Origin: Comamonadaceae bacterium
GTDB lineage: Bacteria > Pseudomonadota > Gammaproteobacteria > Burkholderiales > Burkholderiaceae_C
Direction: 5' to 3'
Assembly: GCA_007280205.1 (NCBI GenBank)
Contig: QYPX01000081.1
Span: forward strand, 1 to 64,000
DNA length: 64,000 nt
Program-made: the position numbers and the translations under genes
In this document: piece after piece, positions 29,032 to 38,285 of the stretch
Layout: every line of letters begins with the position of its first letter
Position numbering within the stretch: position 1 is the stretch's first letter
The notes under the pieces: model-generated
The model's input: only the letters and a program-made list of their open reading frames with translations
What the model was told of the DNA's origin: nothing
The model's database searches: none

Positions 29032-31164
29032 TCAGTAGGCCTTGACCGGCAGTTCGATCAACAGGTTGCGATAGGCGTCGACGGTGACGGTGGCCCCGTC
29101 CGGTACCACCACCGTCGATTCGCGCTCTTCGATGATGGCCGGGCCGTCGAGCCGGTCGCCCGGGGCCAGGCGGTAGCGGTCGTAGATCGGTGTAGCGGCG
29201 AAGTCGCCCTGTGCCACGCTGTAAACGCGGCGCTGGCCTTTCAGGGCGCCGGCGGCGTGCGCCAGCGAATCGGCAGAGGGGGCGTGCGCACTGGGGAGCG
29301 CGGGTGTCAGGTTCGGTGTCGGTCCCGACACCACGACGCGCCAGGAGACGATCTCGGCTGGCGTGTCCTTTTCGATGCGGCCATACAGGGCGATGTAGCA
29401 ACGATCGAATTCGGCGGCCAGGCGCTGGGGAAGGTCGCTGACCCCGTCCATCTGCGCGACGGGGACTTCGACCTCGTAGCCTTGTCCGATGTAGCGCATC
29501 GCCGCGCTGATTCGTACACGGCAATCGGCATCGGCGAGCCCCGAACTGACCAGCATCTGTCGGCCCTTGCGCTCCAGGCTCTGGATGAGTTGCTGCACGC
29601 CAGCGAGGTCGAGTTCGGCCAGCGTGGACATGGACGCCTGCACAAACTGGAAGGACATCGGCGAAGCCAGGAAGCCGAAGGCCGAGGCGACGCCCGCGCC
29701 TTGCGGGATGATGACGCGGCGCATGCCGAGCTTTTGCGCCACGTGGCAGGCGTGAACCGGACCGGCCCCGCCGATCGCCACCATCGCGTAGTCGGAGGCC
29801 TTCTTGCCTTTTTCCAGGGCGTAGATGCTGGCGGCCTGGGCCATGGTCTCGTTGACCGTCTCGTGAACGCCGAAAGCGGCCTCGGTCACGCTCAGGCCGA
29901 GCGCAGTGGCGATGCGTTCCTGCAGCACTTTTTGCGCAGCATGCTGGTCGAGCAACATGTCGCCGCCCAGGAAGTTGCTGGCGTCCAGATAGCCCAGAAT
30001 CAGGTCGGCGTCGGTCACGGTCGGGTCGGCACCACCCTGGCCATAGCAGGCCGGTCCGGGCACGGCGCTGGAACTGTCCGGACCGACCTGGATCAGTCCC
30101 ATCTGGTTGACGCGCGCGATGCTGCCGCCGCCCGAGCCGATCTCGATCATGTCTAGCGCGGGCACCTTGAGCGGGATGCCGCTGCCCTTCTTGAAGCGGC
30201 GCAGGCGTGCGACTTCGAAGTCGGTCGTGATGGTTGGTTCGCCCTGATCGATCAGGCAGGCCTTGGCGGTCGTGCCGCCCATGTCGAAGCACAGGACATC
30301 TTTCGCATCGGCCAGCCGGCCGATCAGCGAGGTGGCCTGAACGCCACCGGCCGGGCCGGACTGCACCAGGCGAATCGGGTATTCGAGGGCGGTGCTGTAG
30401 TGGGCCGTGCCACCGTCGGATTGCATCAGGTACAGGTCCTTGCTGATGCCCATGCGCTTGAGCCCGTCAATCAAGCCGGTGGTGTACTTGCGGAACAAGG
30501 GCTGCACGTAGGCATTGCAGACCGTCGTGGCGGTGCGCTCGTACTCACCAATCTCGGGCATGACCTCGCTGGAGACGCACACCGTGACGTGCGGCAGGCG
30601 CGCCCGCAGGATTCGCTTGGCTTGCAGTTCGTGTTCAGCGTACTTGAAGGAATGAAGAAAGCACACCGCCACCGCCTCGACGCCGCTGTGTCCGATCTGC
30701 AGTGCCACTTTCTCCAGGGCGTCGGTGTCAAGCGGTTCGATCACACCGCCGTCATGGCCGACGCGCTCCCTGACCTCGAAGCGCAGCCAGCGCGGCACCA
30801 GCGGCTCCACGGGCGTGAGGAACAGATCGTAGATGTCGTAGCGCCATTCGCGTGCAATTTCAAGCACGTCGCGAAAGCCCTCGGTGGTGAGCAGGGCGGT
30901 TGCGACACCCTTGCGTTCGATCAGCGCATTGGCCACCAGCGTGGTGCCGTGGATCACGTTGCTGACTTGCGCTGGTGCTACGCCGTTGTTTTTGAGGATC
31001 AACTCGATGCCCGTCAGCACGCCCTGCGAGGGGTCGTTGGGGGTGGTCAGCACCTTCTCGTTGAAGATCCGGCCGGTGGCGCTGTGCGCCATCACCAGAT
31101 CGGTGAAAGTGCCGCCGATGTCGACACCGATGCGATAGCCGCTGTTGCTGTTGCCCGCGCTCAT
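29032..31164 (-). CDS. Hydantoinase A / oxoprolinase-type subunit (second copy)
   Basis: RIGVDIGGTFTDLV, DMGGTTAKACLI, GSGGGSIARVNQ; ATGA overlap with upstream HyuB. Confidence 0.93.
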   Translation of the reverse strand: MSAGNSNSGYRIGVDIGGTFTDLVMAHSATGRIFNEKVLTTPNDPSQGVLTGIELILKNNGVAPAQVSNVIHGTTLVANALIERKGVATALLTTEGFRDVLEIAREWRYDIYDLFLTPVEPLVPRWLRFEVRERVGHDGGVIEPLDTDALEKVALQIGHSGVEAVAVCFLHSFKYAEHELQAKRILRARLPHVTVCVSSEVMPEIGEYERTATTVCNAYVQPLFRKYTTGLIDGLKRMGISKDLYLMQSDGGTAHYSTALEYPIRLVQSGPAGGVQATSLIGRLADAKDVLCFDMGGTTAKACLIDQGEPTITTDFEVARLRRFKKGSGIPLKVPALDMIEIGSGGGSIARVNQMGLIQVGPDSSSAVPGPACYGQGGADPTVTDADLILGYLDASNFLGGDMLLDQHAAQKVLQERIATALGLSVTEAAFGVHETVNETMAQAASIYALEKGKKASDYAMVAIGGAGPVHACHVAQKLGMRRVIIPQGAGVASAFGFLASPMSFQFVQASMSTLAELDLAGVQQLIQSLERKGRQMLVSSGLADADCRVRISAAMRYIGQGYEVEVPVAQMDGVSDLPQRLAAEFDRCYIALYGRIEKDTPAEIVSWRVVVSGPTPNLTPALPSAHAPSADSLAHAAGALKGQRRVYSVAQGDFAATPIYDRYRLAPGDRLDGPAIIEERESTVVVPDGATVTVDAYRNLLIELPVKAY

Positions 31165-32837
31165 TTCGTGGCCCTCCCGGCGGCCACGGCCGCTGTTGCC
31201 TGCGCCGCGCTGAGGCCGTAGTCACGCTGCGCTGCGCTGGCTGAAACGATCTCATCACGCAGGTCGCGCTGCAGCGCGGCGGGCTCGCGCTCGGCGGGCG
31301 TGTACATGCCGCCACCGCCCGGGGTGTCGAAGCTCAGCAGCTGTCCCTGGCGCAGCGTCATGACGGTCTTGCCTGGGATGCGCTCGCCGTCGACCCGGTC
31401 GACGCCAGGCGCGCCGGGCAGGCCCCCGAGGAAGCCACGCGGCGCATGTTGCACGCGCTCGTGGCGAATCATGAAGGTCAACGGGTCGGGCGAGAGCGAG
31501 CGAAACGACAGACGCTGTCCGAGTCCGCCGCGCAAACGCCCGGCGCCACCGCTGTCGGTGAGCAGACGCTTTTCAGTGACCAGCATCGGCGCCTGGTTCT
31601 CAAACTGCTCGATCGGGCTGTTGGCCACGTTGGTGGGAAAACTCAGACACGACGGACCGTCGCTTTTGCTGCGCGCGCCATAACCGCCACTCATAAAAAA
31701 CATCTTCACGAACTTGCGCCGCAGCCGGTCGGTACCCTTGAAGTAGACGTTCCATATCGGTGAGCCGCTGTCGGCGACGATACGTTCTGGGATGATTTTG
31801 GACAAAGCGCCGAAGATGGCGAACGGCAAATAGTGGCCCGAGAGGTGGCGGCCCCAGACCGGTGCCGGTCGCGTCGGATTGACCAGGCAGCCCTCGGGCG
31901 CCAGGATGGTCACCGGGCGCAGGCCGCCGTCGTTGTTCGGGGCACTGGGGTCGAAGGCGCACTTGATCGCGTAGGCACTGTAGGAAAAGGTGAAGTTCAT
32001 CACCGAGTTGATCGGCTTGTCCACTTGCGCATCGGTGCCGGCATAGTCCACCGTGATCTCTGAGCCGTGCTTGCGGATAGTGCAGCAGATGGTGAGCGGG
32101 TGGTCAAAGCCGTCGGCGATCACCTCGTCGCTGAATTCACCGTCAGGCACGGCCTCGAGCTTGGTGCGCATGCTGCGCTCGGAGCGTGCCAGGATCTGGT
32201 CGGTCACCAACTTGAGGTCGTCAATGCCTTCGTCCTGCAGCATGCCCAGCAACTTGCCCTGCGCCAGGTCGTAGGCGGCGAACTGGGCGCGTATGTCGCC
32301 CAGGGTTTCCTGGGGTTCGCGCAGGTTCTCTGCCAGAAAGGCAACGATATCGGCGTTCTCCTCACCACGGCGCACGATCTTCAGCGCCGGGATGCACAGG
32401 CCTTCCTCAAAGGAATCCTTGGCAAAAGGCGAGGGCGCGCCACCGATGTCCACGGTATGAAAAGTCGAGCCGACAAAGGCCACCAGCTCGGAGCCCCGGA
32501 AGATCGGGCGCACCATGGTGATGTCGTTCAGGTGCCCGGTGCCCATCCAGGGGTCGTTGGAGATCAGCACATCCCCCGGCTCCAGGCTGGACTTTGGATG
32601 GCGCTGCAGCATGGCGGCCAATGTGCGTGGCATGGTGCCAAGAAAGGATGGAATAGAACGCGATGACTGCGCGAAGACACGGCCCTCGGCGTCCATCAGT
32701 GAACAGGCCAGATCCCAGTTTTCGCGCACGACCACCGAGAAAGAAGTGCGCACGAAGGTCTGCGCCACCTCGTCCATCAGGCCGGTGAGCCGTTGCCAGA
32801 CGATGCCAAGCTGGATGGCGCTGATGCTTTTACTCAT
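31161..32837 (-). CDS. Hydantoinase B / oxoprolinase-type subunit (second copy)
   Basis: ORF 31161..32903, likely ATG 32837; SLEPGDVLISNDPWMGTGHLNDI, FDTPGGGGMY. Confidence 0.92.
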   Translation of the reverse strand: MSKSISAIQLGIVWQRLTGLMDEVAQTFVRTSFSVVVRENWDLACSLMDAEGRVFAQSSRSIPSFLGTMPRTLAAMLQRHPKSSLEPGDVLISNDPWMGTGHLNDITMVRPIFRGSELVAFVGSTFHTVDIGGAPSPFAKDSFEEGLCIPALKIVRRGEENADIVAFLAENLREPQETLGDIRAQFAAYDLAQGKLLGMLQDEGIDDLKLVTDQILARSERSMRTKLEAVPDGEFSDEVIADGFDHPLTICCTIRKHGSEITVDYAGTDAQVDKPINSVMNFTFSYSAYAIKCAFDPSAPNNDGGLRPVTILAPEGCLVNPTRPAPVWGRHLSGHYLPFAIFGALSKIIPERIVADSGSPIWNVYFKGTDRLRRKFVKMFFMSGGYGARSKSDGPSCLSFPTNVANSPIEQFENQAPMLVTEKRLLTDSGGAGRLRGGLGQRLSFRSLSPDPLTFMIRHERVQHAPRGFLGGLPGAPGVDRVDGERIPGKTVMTLRQGQLLSFDTPGGGGMYTPAEREPAALQRDLRDEIVSASAAQRDYGLSAAQATAAVAAGRATK

Positions 32838-32995
32838 GGTTTCACTTCGCTGCGGTTTGACTGTCAGAGTGTGCGCCCGCATTCGCTTTACTGCAATTTG
32901 CATTTGTCAAAGAGCATGTTAGGAGGTGGCTAACGCGCCGCGCGCCAAGGGTTGCGGCGCCCGCCGACAGGGCGTGCAGCGATGCACTATTAGGT

Positions 32996-33898
32996 CTACT
33001 TCTGCTGCGTCGCGGCGTCGACCAGATGACGGATCAGCGCCTCGCCGAACTGTGGCAGCAGTCGCTGGCGCTGGCGCACCAGGCTGATCGTACGTCGCGC
33101 CCAGCTGTCCTGCAGGGGGAGCAGGCGCAGATTGGCGCTGCGCGCGTAGCTTCTGGCGCAGGCTCCAGGGACGATAGCCACCCCTGCTCCGGCCTCGACC
33201 ATGCGGCAGACGGCGTCAAAACTTCCGACCTGGATGCGCAGGTTGACCCGCTTGCCCATGCCGTGCGCAATTCTGTCCAGGAAGGACTGAATTGAATTGA
33301 ACTGATTTAGGCCCACAAAGCGGCAGTCGTCCAGCATGTCTGCCAGACGCAGTGACATGAAGCGTGTGATCGGGTCGTTCGGGTGTGCGATCACGATCAG
33401 TTCGTCCGCGTACAGTGGCAGCACGTCGAGCTCTTCGGCCAGTACGCTGCCAGCCACGATGCCCAGATCGACGCTCCCCTTGGCCACTGAGGCAACGATG
33501 TCCTGCGAGGGATGTTCTTCGAGTTCGATGTCGATGTCTGTGTTGTCGTTGAGAAAGGCTGACAGCGCTTCAGCCAGGAAGGTGTTGGTGGCGGTGCTGT
33601 TGGCCTGAAGCCGGATGCGTCCCTTGATACCCTTCGCATAGGGTCGAAGGTCAGCGTGCAGGACCTCGAGTTGCTGCAGCACGATACGTGCGTGTTTTAA
33701 CAATACCTCTCCCGCCTGCGTGAGTTGCAGGCCTTTGGCCTGACGCAGCAGCAGGGGCGTCTGGAGGCTTTCTTCGAGCTGCTTGATGCGCAAGCTGGCC
33801 GAGGGGGCTGATAAGAAACATTTTTCCGCAGCGCGCGTGAGGTTCAGGGCCTCTCCCACATTAAGGAACAGGCGCAGATCAGTCAGGTCGTAATGCAT
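32996..33898 (-). CDS. LysR-family transcriptional regulator
   Basis: N-terminal HTH TDLRLFLNVGEALNLTRAAEKCFLSAPSASLRIKQLEESL. Confidence 0.92.
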   Translation of the reverse strand: MHYDLTDLRLFLNVGEALNLTRAAEKCFLSAPSASLRIKQLEESLQTPLLLRQAKGLQLTQAGEVLLKHARIVLQQLEVLHADLRPYAKGIKGRIRLQANSTATNTFLAEALSAFLNDNTDIDIELEEHPSQDIVASVAKGSVDLGIVAGSVLAEELDVLPLYADELIVIAHPNDPITRFMSLRLADMLDDCRFVGLNQFNSIQSFLDRIAHGMGKRVNLRIQVGSFDAVCRMVEAGAGVAIVPGACARSYARSANLRLLPLQDSWARRTISLVRQRQRLLPQFGEALIRHLVDAATQQK

Positions 33899-33931
33899 GC
33901 TTCGCTTCTCGCAAGTGTCGTTGGGTGTGGC

Positions 33932-34819
33932 TTATGCACGCTCTGCGCCGGCATGGGCCGGCACGCTGTCGATGGCTTCGCGCAAGGCGATCAGTTTGCG
34001 TCCGTTGGCGTCGGCTTTACGCGCCACCAATGATATCTGTGTGAATGGTGCATGCGGTCCCAGCGGCAACGTGCGCACCGGGTAGGCCAGGCAGATCCGC
34101 CGGTCCGGCACCATGACCACGGACACCCCAAGGCCGGTGCTGACCATTGCCACCAGTGCCTGCACCGACTGCAGTTCGAGCGTGCCACGGGCCTGTGGCG
34201 CGTTTTTTTGCACGTAGCGCGCGGCTAAGCGCCCGGACTGCGTTTCGGGATCGAAACGGATCCAGTCGTAACGCGCGAACAGGGCGCGCAGATTGCTCTG
34301 CGTTGAATCGGGTGGCGCCACAAGCACCAGTTCGTTGCGCACCAGGGGCTGCCAGCTCAAGCGCTGGGAGCCCCCGGTGTCGGGCTGTACCACCACCGCC
34401 GCGTCGATGCTTCCAGCTTTCACGGCATTGACCAGTTCCACACTGCGACCGCGCACCGGGCGCAACTGCAGCAAGGGGTGGCGCTCGCGCAGGAACAGCA
34501 TGACACCGGGCAACAAGCCCGATTGCATGGTCTCGATCACACCGAGCCGGACGGTTCCTTCCAGCGCGAGGGAGCTACGCTGGCGCAGCGCCTCGAGTTG
34601 CTGCATTGGCTGACGTGCGACCTCGGCGATTTCGCGCGCCAGCGGCGTCGCCCGGACCCTCAGACCGGAACGGTCGAACAGGGGTTGGCCAAAGTAAAGC
34701 TCAAGCTGCTTCATCTGCATGCTGACCGCACTGGCTGTGACGTTCATCTCGACAGCAGCTTTGGCCAGGCTGCCTGTGCGAAGCACTGCATCGAGTGTGT
34801 CCAAGAAATGCAGCTTCAT
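33932..34819 (-). CDS. LysR-family transcriptional regulator
   Basis: HTH LHFLDTLDAVLRTGSLAKAAVEMNVTASAVSMQMKQLELYFGQPLFDR. Confidence 0.9.
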   Translation of the reverse strand: MKLHFLDTLDAVLRTGSLAKAAVEMNVTASAVSMQMKQLELYFGQPLFDRSGLRVRATPLAREIAEVARQPMQQLEALRQRSSLALEGTVRLGVIETMQSGLLPGVMLFLRERHPLLQLRPVRGRSVELVNAVKAGSIDAAVVVQPDTGGSQRLSWQPLVRNELVLVAPPDSTQSNLRALFARYDWIRFDPETQSGRLAARYVQKNAPQARGTLELQSVQALVAMVSTGLGVSVVMVPDRRICLAYPVRTLPLGPHAPFTQISLVARKADANGRKLIALREAIDSVPAHAGAERA

Positions 34820-34953
34820 CAGATTTCCTTAGGTGGCGTGCAACAAAATATCGCCTTTGCCTGATTATCGCGGCCGCTAGAATTTCCTCGCTTGCGTCAG
34901 GTACTGTGGACAGTGCCTCAAAGAAGATGCGGGGTCTTTGCGGAACACTCACT

Positions 34954-37044
34954 ATGAAACTTGCCGATGCCTTGTTCGCACCACGTGCGGTAGCCCTTAT
35001 TGGCGCGTCTGCTGATCCCGGGAAGAACACGGCCCGGCCGCAGCGCTTCATGCGCAAGCACGGTTACGACGGGCGCATCGTACCGATCAACCCGGCGCGC
35101 ACCGAAGTGCTGGGCGAGCGCGCCTACCCCAGCCTGCTGGAGGCGCCAGGCGACATCGACCACGCGTTCATCATGGTGCCGGCAGCTCAGGTCGGCGCGG
35201 CGCTGGAGCAATGCGCGGCGCGCGGTGTGCCCGTGGCCACCGTCTACAGCGATGGCTTCGCCGAGATGGGGCCCGAGGGGGCGCAGCGCGAACGCCTGCT
35301 GGTGGCGCGCGCCCGCGAGTTGGGGGTGCGGCTGCTTGGACCGAACAGCATCGGCCTGGTTAATGTCGCCAATGGCGCCGCACTGACGGTCAACGCTGTA
35401 CTCGAGATGGACGCGTTGCCTCGAGGCGGCGCCAGTGTGGTATCGCAGAGCGGCACCATCATTGGCACACTGCTGTCGCGCGGCGCGGCGCGGGGCCTGG
35501 GTTTTGCCAAACTGGTGTCGGTCGGCAACGAAGCGGACATTGGCGTGGGCGAACTGGTGGACATGCTAGTGGCTGATGACGACACGCGCGTGATCCTGCT
35601 GTTTCTCGAGACCATTCGCGACGCCGGTGCCCTCGCGCGAGCGGCAGCACGCGCGCATGCGGCGGGCAAACCCATCGTCGCCTACAAGCTCGGTCGCTCA
35701 GCGCTGGGCCAAGCCCTGGCCCACTCGCACACCGGCGCGCTCGCTGGCAGTGATGCCGCTGTCGATGCTTACCTCCGACGCGCCGGGATCATGCGGGTAG
35801 AAATGTTGGAAACCCTGATCGAAATCGCGCCGCTGGTGGCTGGCCGCAAGCCGCCGGCGGCGCTCGGGCGCCCACCCCGGGTTGCCGTGGTCACCACCAC
35901 CGGCGGCGGTGCTGCCAGTGTGGTTGATCGACTCGGAACGCTTGGCATAGAGACGCTCACGCCCGATCCGGCCTTCATCGCTGCGATGAAGGCGCAGGGC
36001 ATCCCGGTGAAATCGGCACCCATCATCGATCTCACGCTTGCCGCCACCGCCGACAAATACCGCGCAGTGCTTGAGGCGCTGCTGGCGCATCCGGATTGCG
36101 ATGCGGTGCTGGCGGTGGTTGGCTCCTCAGCCCAGTTTCACCCCGAGCTGGCGGTCAAACCCATCGTCGGAATTGCGAAAAGCGCCAAGCCCTTGGCGGT
36201 CTTTCTTGCACCACACGCCGAGGCTTCACTGAAGTTGCTGGCGCAGGCTGGCGTTCCCGCATTCCGCACCCCTGAAGCCTGTGCCGATGCGCTCAGCACC
36301 TACCTTGGCTGGCGCGCCCCGCGTCCCTGCGATGCGTCGGCGGCGATTGCGCTGTCCGATCTGATTCCGGCCGGGGCACTGGCCAACGGTGGCGCGCTCG
36401 ACGAGGCACAGGCACTGACGCTGTTTGCTGCGCTCGGCGTACCCACGGTGGCCTGGAGCATTGCGCAGGCGCCGACGTACAGCCACGCCATCGCCTATCC
36501 GGTTGCCGCCAAGGTGCTGTCCTGCGATATTGCGCACAAGACCGAGGTCGGTGGTGTGACGCTCAATCTGGGGGATGGGCGCGCGTTCGACGCCAGCGTG
36601 CCGACGGTGCTGGCGGCGGTGCACCGCGCTGCGCCCGAGGCCAGGATCGAAGGTGTTCTGGTGCAGTCGATGGCACACGGACTGGCCGAGGTGATCGTCG
36701 GTTACCGCCATGACGCACTGGTCGGACCAGTCGTGATGGTGGGCATGGGCGGTCGACTCGCCGAGATCTACAAGGACATCTCGCTGCGCTGCGCGCCGGT
36801 GGATGAAGCGCAGGCGCTGGAAATGATCGCTGCGGTCAAGGGCCTGGCGCTGATTCGCGGCTACCGCGGACTGCCACGTGGCGATACGGCCGCGCTGGTG
36901 CGCGCCATTGCGGCCCTGTCGCGCCTGGCCCTTGTCGAAGGACAACCGGTCCTCGAAGCCGAGATCAATCCGCTCCTGGTGCGTGCCGAAGGCGTGCTGG
37001 CGCTGGACGCCCTGGTGCTGCTCAGGCTGGCGCCGCAGCAATGA
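34954..37044 (+). CDS. ADP-forming acetate/acyl-CoA ligase family protein
   Basis: ORF 34795..37044, likely ATG 34954; LFAPRAVALIGASADPGKN, SHTGALAGSD, ATP-grasp C-terminal half. Confidence 0.9.
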   Translation: MKLADALFAPRAVALIGASADPGKNTARPQRFMRKHGYDGRIVPINPARTEVLGERAYPSLLEAPGDIDHAFIMVPAAQVGAALEQCAARGVPVATVYSDGFAEMGPEGAQRERLLVARARELGVRLLGPNSIGLVNVANGAALTVNAVLEMDALPRGGASVVSQSGTIIGTLLSRGAARGLGFAKLVSVGNEADIGVGELVDMLVADDDTRVILLFLETIRDAGALARAAARAHAAGKPIVAYKLGRSALGQALAHSHTGALAGSDAAVDAYLRRAGIMRVEMLETLIEIAPLVAGRKPPAALGRPPRVAVVTTTGGGAASVVDRLGTLGIETLTPDPAFIAAMKAQGIPVKSAPIIDLTLAATADKYRAVLEALLAHPDCDAVLAVVGSSAQFHPELAVKPIVGIAKSAKPLAVFLAPHAEASLKLLAQAGVPAFRTPEACADALSTYLGWRAPRPCDASAAIALSDLIPAGALANGGALDEAQALTLFAALGVPTVAWSIAQAPTYSHAIAYPVAAKVLSCDIAHKTEVGGVTLNLGDGRAFDASVPTVLAAVHRAAPEARIEGVLVQSMAHGLAEVIVGYRHDALVGPVVMVGMGGRLAEIYKDISLRCAPVDEAQALEMIAAVKGLALIRGYRGLPRGDTAALVRAIAALSRLALVEGQPVLEAEINPLLVRAEGVLALDALVLLRLAPQQ

Positions 37045-37072
37045 CATTTCAACTTGACAAAAGGGAATCGAC

Positions 37073-38221
37073 ATGAATTTTCAATTCACGCCTGAGCAGG
37101 AAGAGTTCCGGGTGGCAGTGCGCCGCTTTGCCGAGCGCCATCTGAAGGCCGGCGCACGCGAGCGTGCCCATAGCCGCGACTATCCGTGGGATGTGGCCAG
37201 GTTGATGGCGGGGCAGGGGCTGCTGGGCATCACCATGCCCGAGGCCGTCGGCGGCCAGGGCGGCACGCTGATGGATGCGGTGATCGCCATCGAGACCATC
37301 GCCTCGGTCTGCCCGCGCAGCGCGGACGTGGTGCAGGCCGGCAATTTCGGGCCGGTGCGCGTGCTCGCCGAGTACGGCAGCCCGCTGCAACAAGAGCGTT
37401 ACCTGAAGCGGATACTGTCTGGCGAAGGCGTGATTTCGGTCGGCATGACCGAGCCCGAGGCCGGCTCGGCGGTGACCGACCTGACGACTACCGCTACCCC
37501 CGATGGCGCAGGATTTCTCATCAATGGCAGCAAGGTGTTCACTTCCCACGCGCCCTACGCTGACGTGATCCTGGCCTATGTGCGCTTTGGGCCCGGCGTG
37601 GGCGGCATCGGCTCGGTGCTGATTGACACCAAGGCCGAAGGCCTGCGTCTGGGCCAACCCTCGACGTTCATGTCGGGTGAAGAATGGGCACAGTTGTATT
37701 TCGACAATGTGTATGTGGCGCCGGACATGGTGGTCCTCAAGGAAGGCGGTTTCAAGAAACAGATTGCCGGCTTCAACGTCGAGCGCATCGGCAACACCGC
37801 TCGCTCGCTCGCGCTCGGTCGCTACGCCTTCGAGCAGGCGCGTGAGTGGGCGCTGCAGCGCAAGCAGTTCGGGCGTCTGCTGTGCGAGTTCCAGGGCCTG
37901 CAGTGGAAATTTGCCGACATGAAAATCAAACTCGATGCGGGGCAGCTCCTGCTCTACCGTGCGGCCGCCAATGCGGACCGCGGTTTTCCTTCGGCCGAAG
38001 AGACCGCCATTGCCAAGGCCTTTTGCAACCAGGCCGGTTTTGACCTCGCCAACGAAGCCTTGCAGGTCATGGGTGGCATGGGCTACAGCCAGGAGGCGCT
38101 GGTTGAATACTGCCTGCGCCGCTGCCGCGGCTGGATGATAGCGGGCGGCTCGATTGAAATTCTGAAGAACCGGATTGCCGAGACGGTGTTTGAGCGCAGC
38201 TTCTCGCAGCGCCCTTCCTGA
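37073..38221 (+). CDS. Acyl-CoA dehydrogenase
   Basis: 382 aa; MNFQFTPEQEEFRVAVRRFAERHL, MTEPEAGSAVTDL, ALQVMGGMGYSQE. Confidence 0.93.
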   Translation: MNFQFTPEQEEFRVAVRRFAERHLKAGARERAHSRDYPWDVARLMAGQGLLGITMPEAVGGQGGTLMDAVIAIETIASVCPRSADVVQAGNFGPVRVLAEYGSPLQQERYLKRILSGEGVISVGMTEPEAGSAVTDLTTTATPDGAGFLINGSKVFTSHAPYADVILAYVRFGPGVGGIGSVLIDTKAEGLRLGQPSTFMSGEEWAQLYFDNVYVAPDMVVLKEGGFKKQIAGFNVERIGNTARSLALGRYAFEQAREWALQRKQFGRLLCEFQGLQWKFADMKIKLDAGQLLLYRAAANADRGFPSAEETAIAKAFCNQAGFDLANEALQVMGGMGYSQEALVEYCLRRCRGWMIAGGSIEILKNRIAETVFERSFSQRPS

Positions 38222-38285
38222 AACGTGTGGCAAGCTGGTGCCAACAAGATGTTCACAATCAATTCAAACGGGGTAGGAGATCGCA

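Noticed and set aside
28892-30292. 466-aa minus-strand ORF overlapping HyuA and ALDH
   Set aside because: Alternative frame of genuine HyuA with R/G/P-rich composition; no domain.
35265-35290. GGGGCCCGAGGGGGC in the acyl-CoA ligase as another copy of the GC-rich repeat
   Set aside because: Encodes normal family sequence (MGPEGAQRERLL) and lacks the flanking CCTTGGGGCGGCCC block; coincidence.
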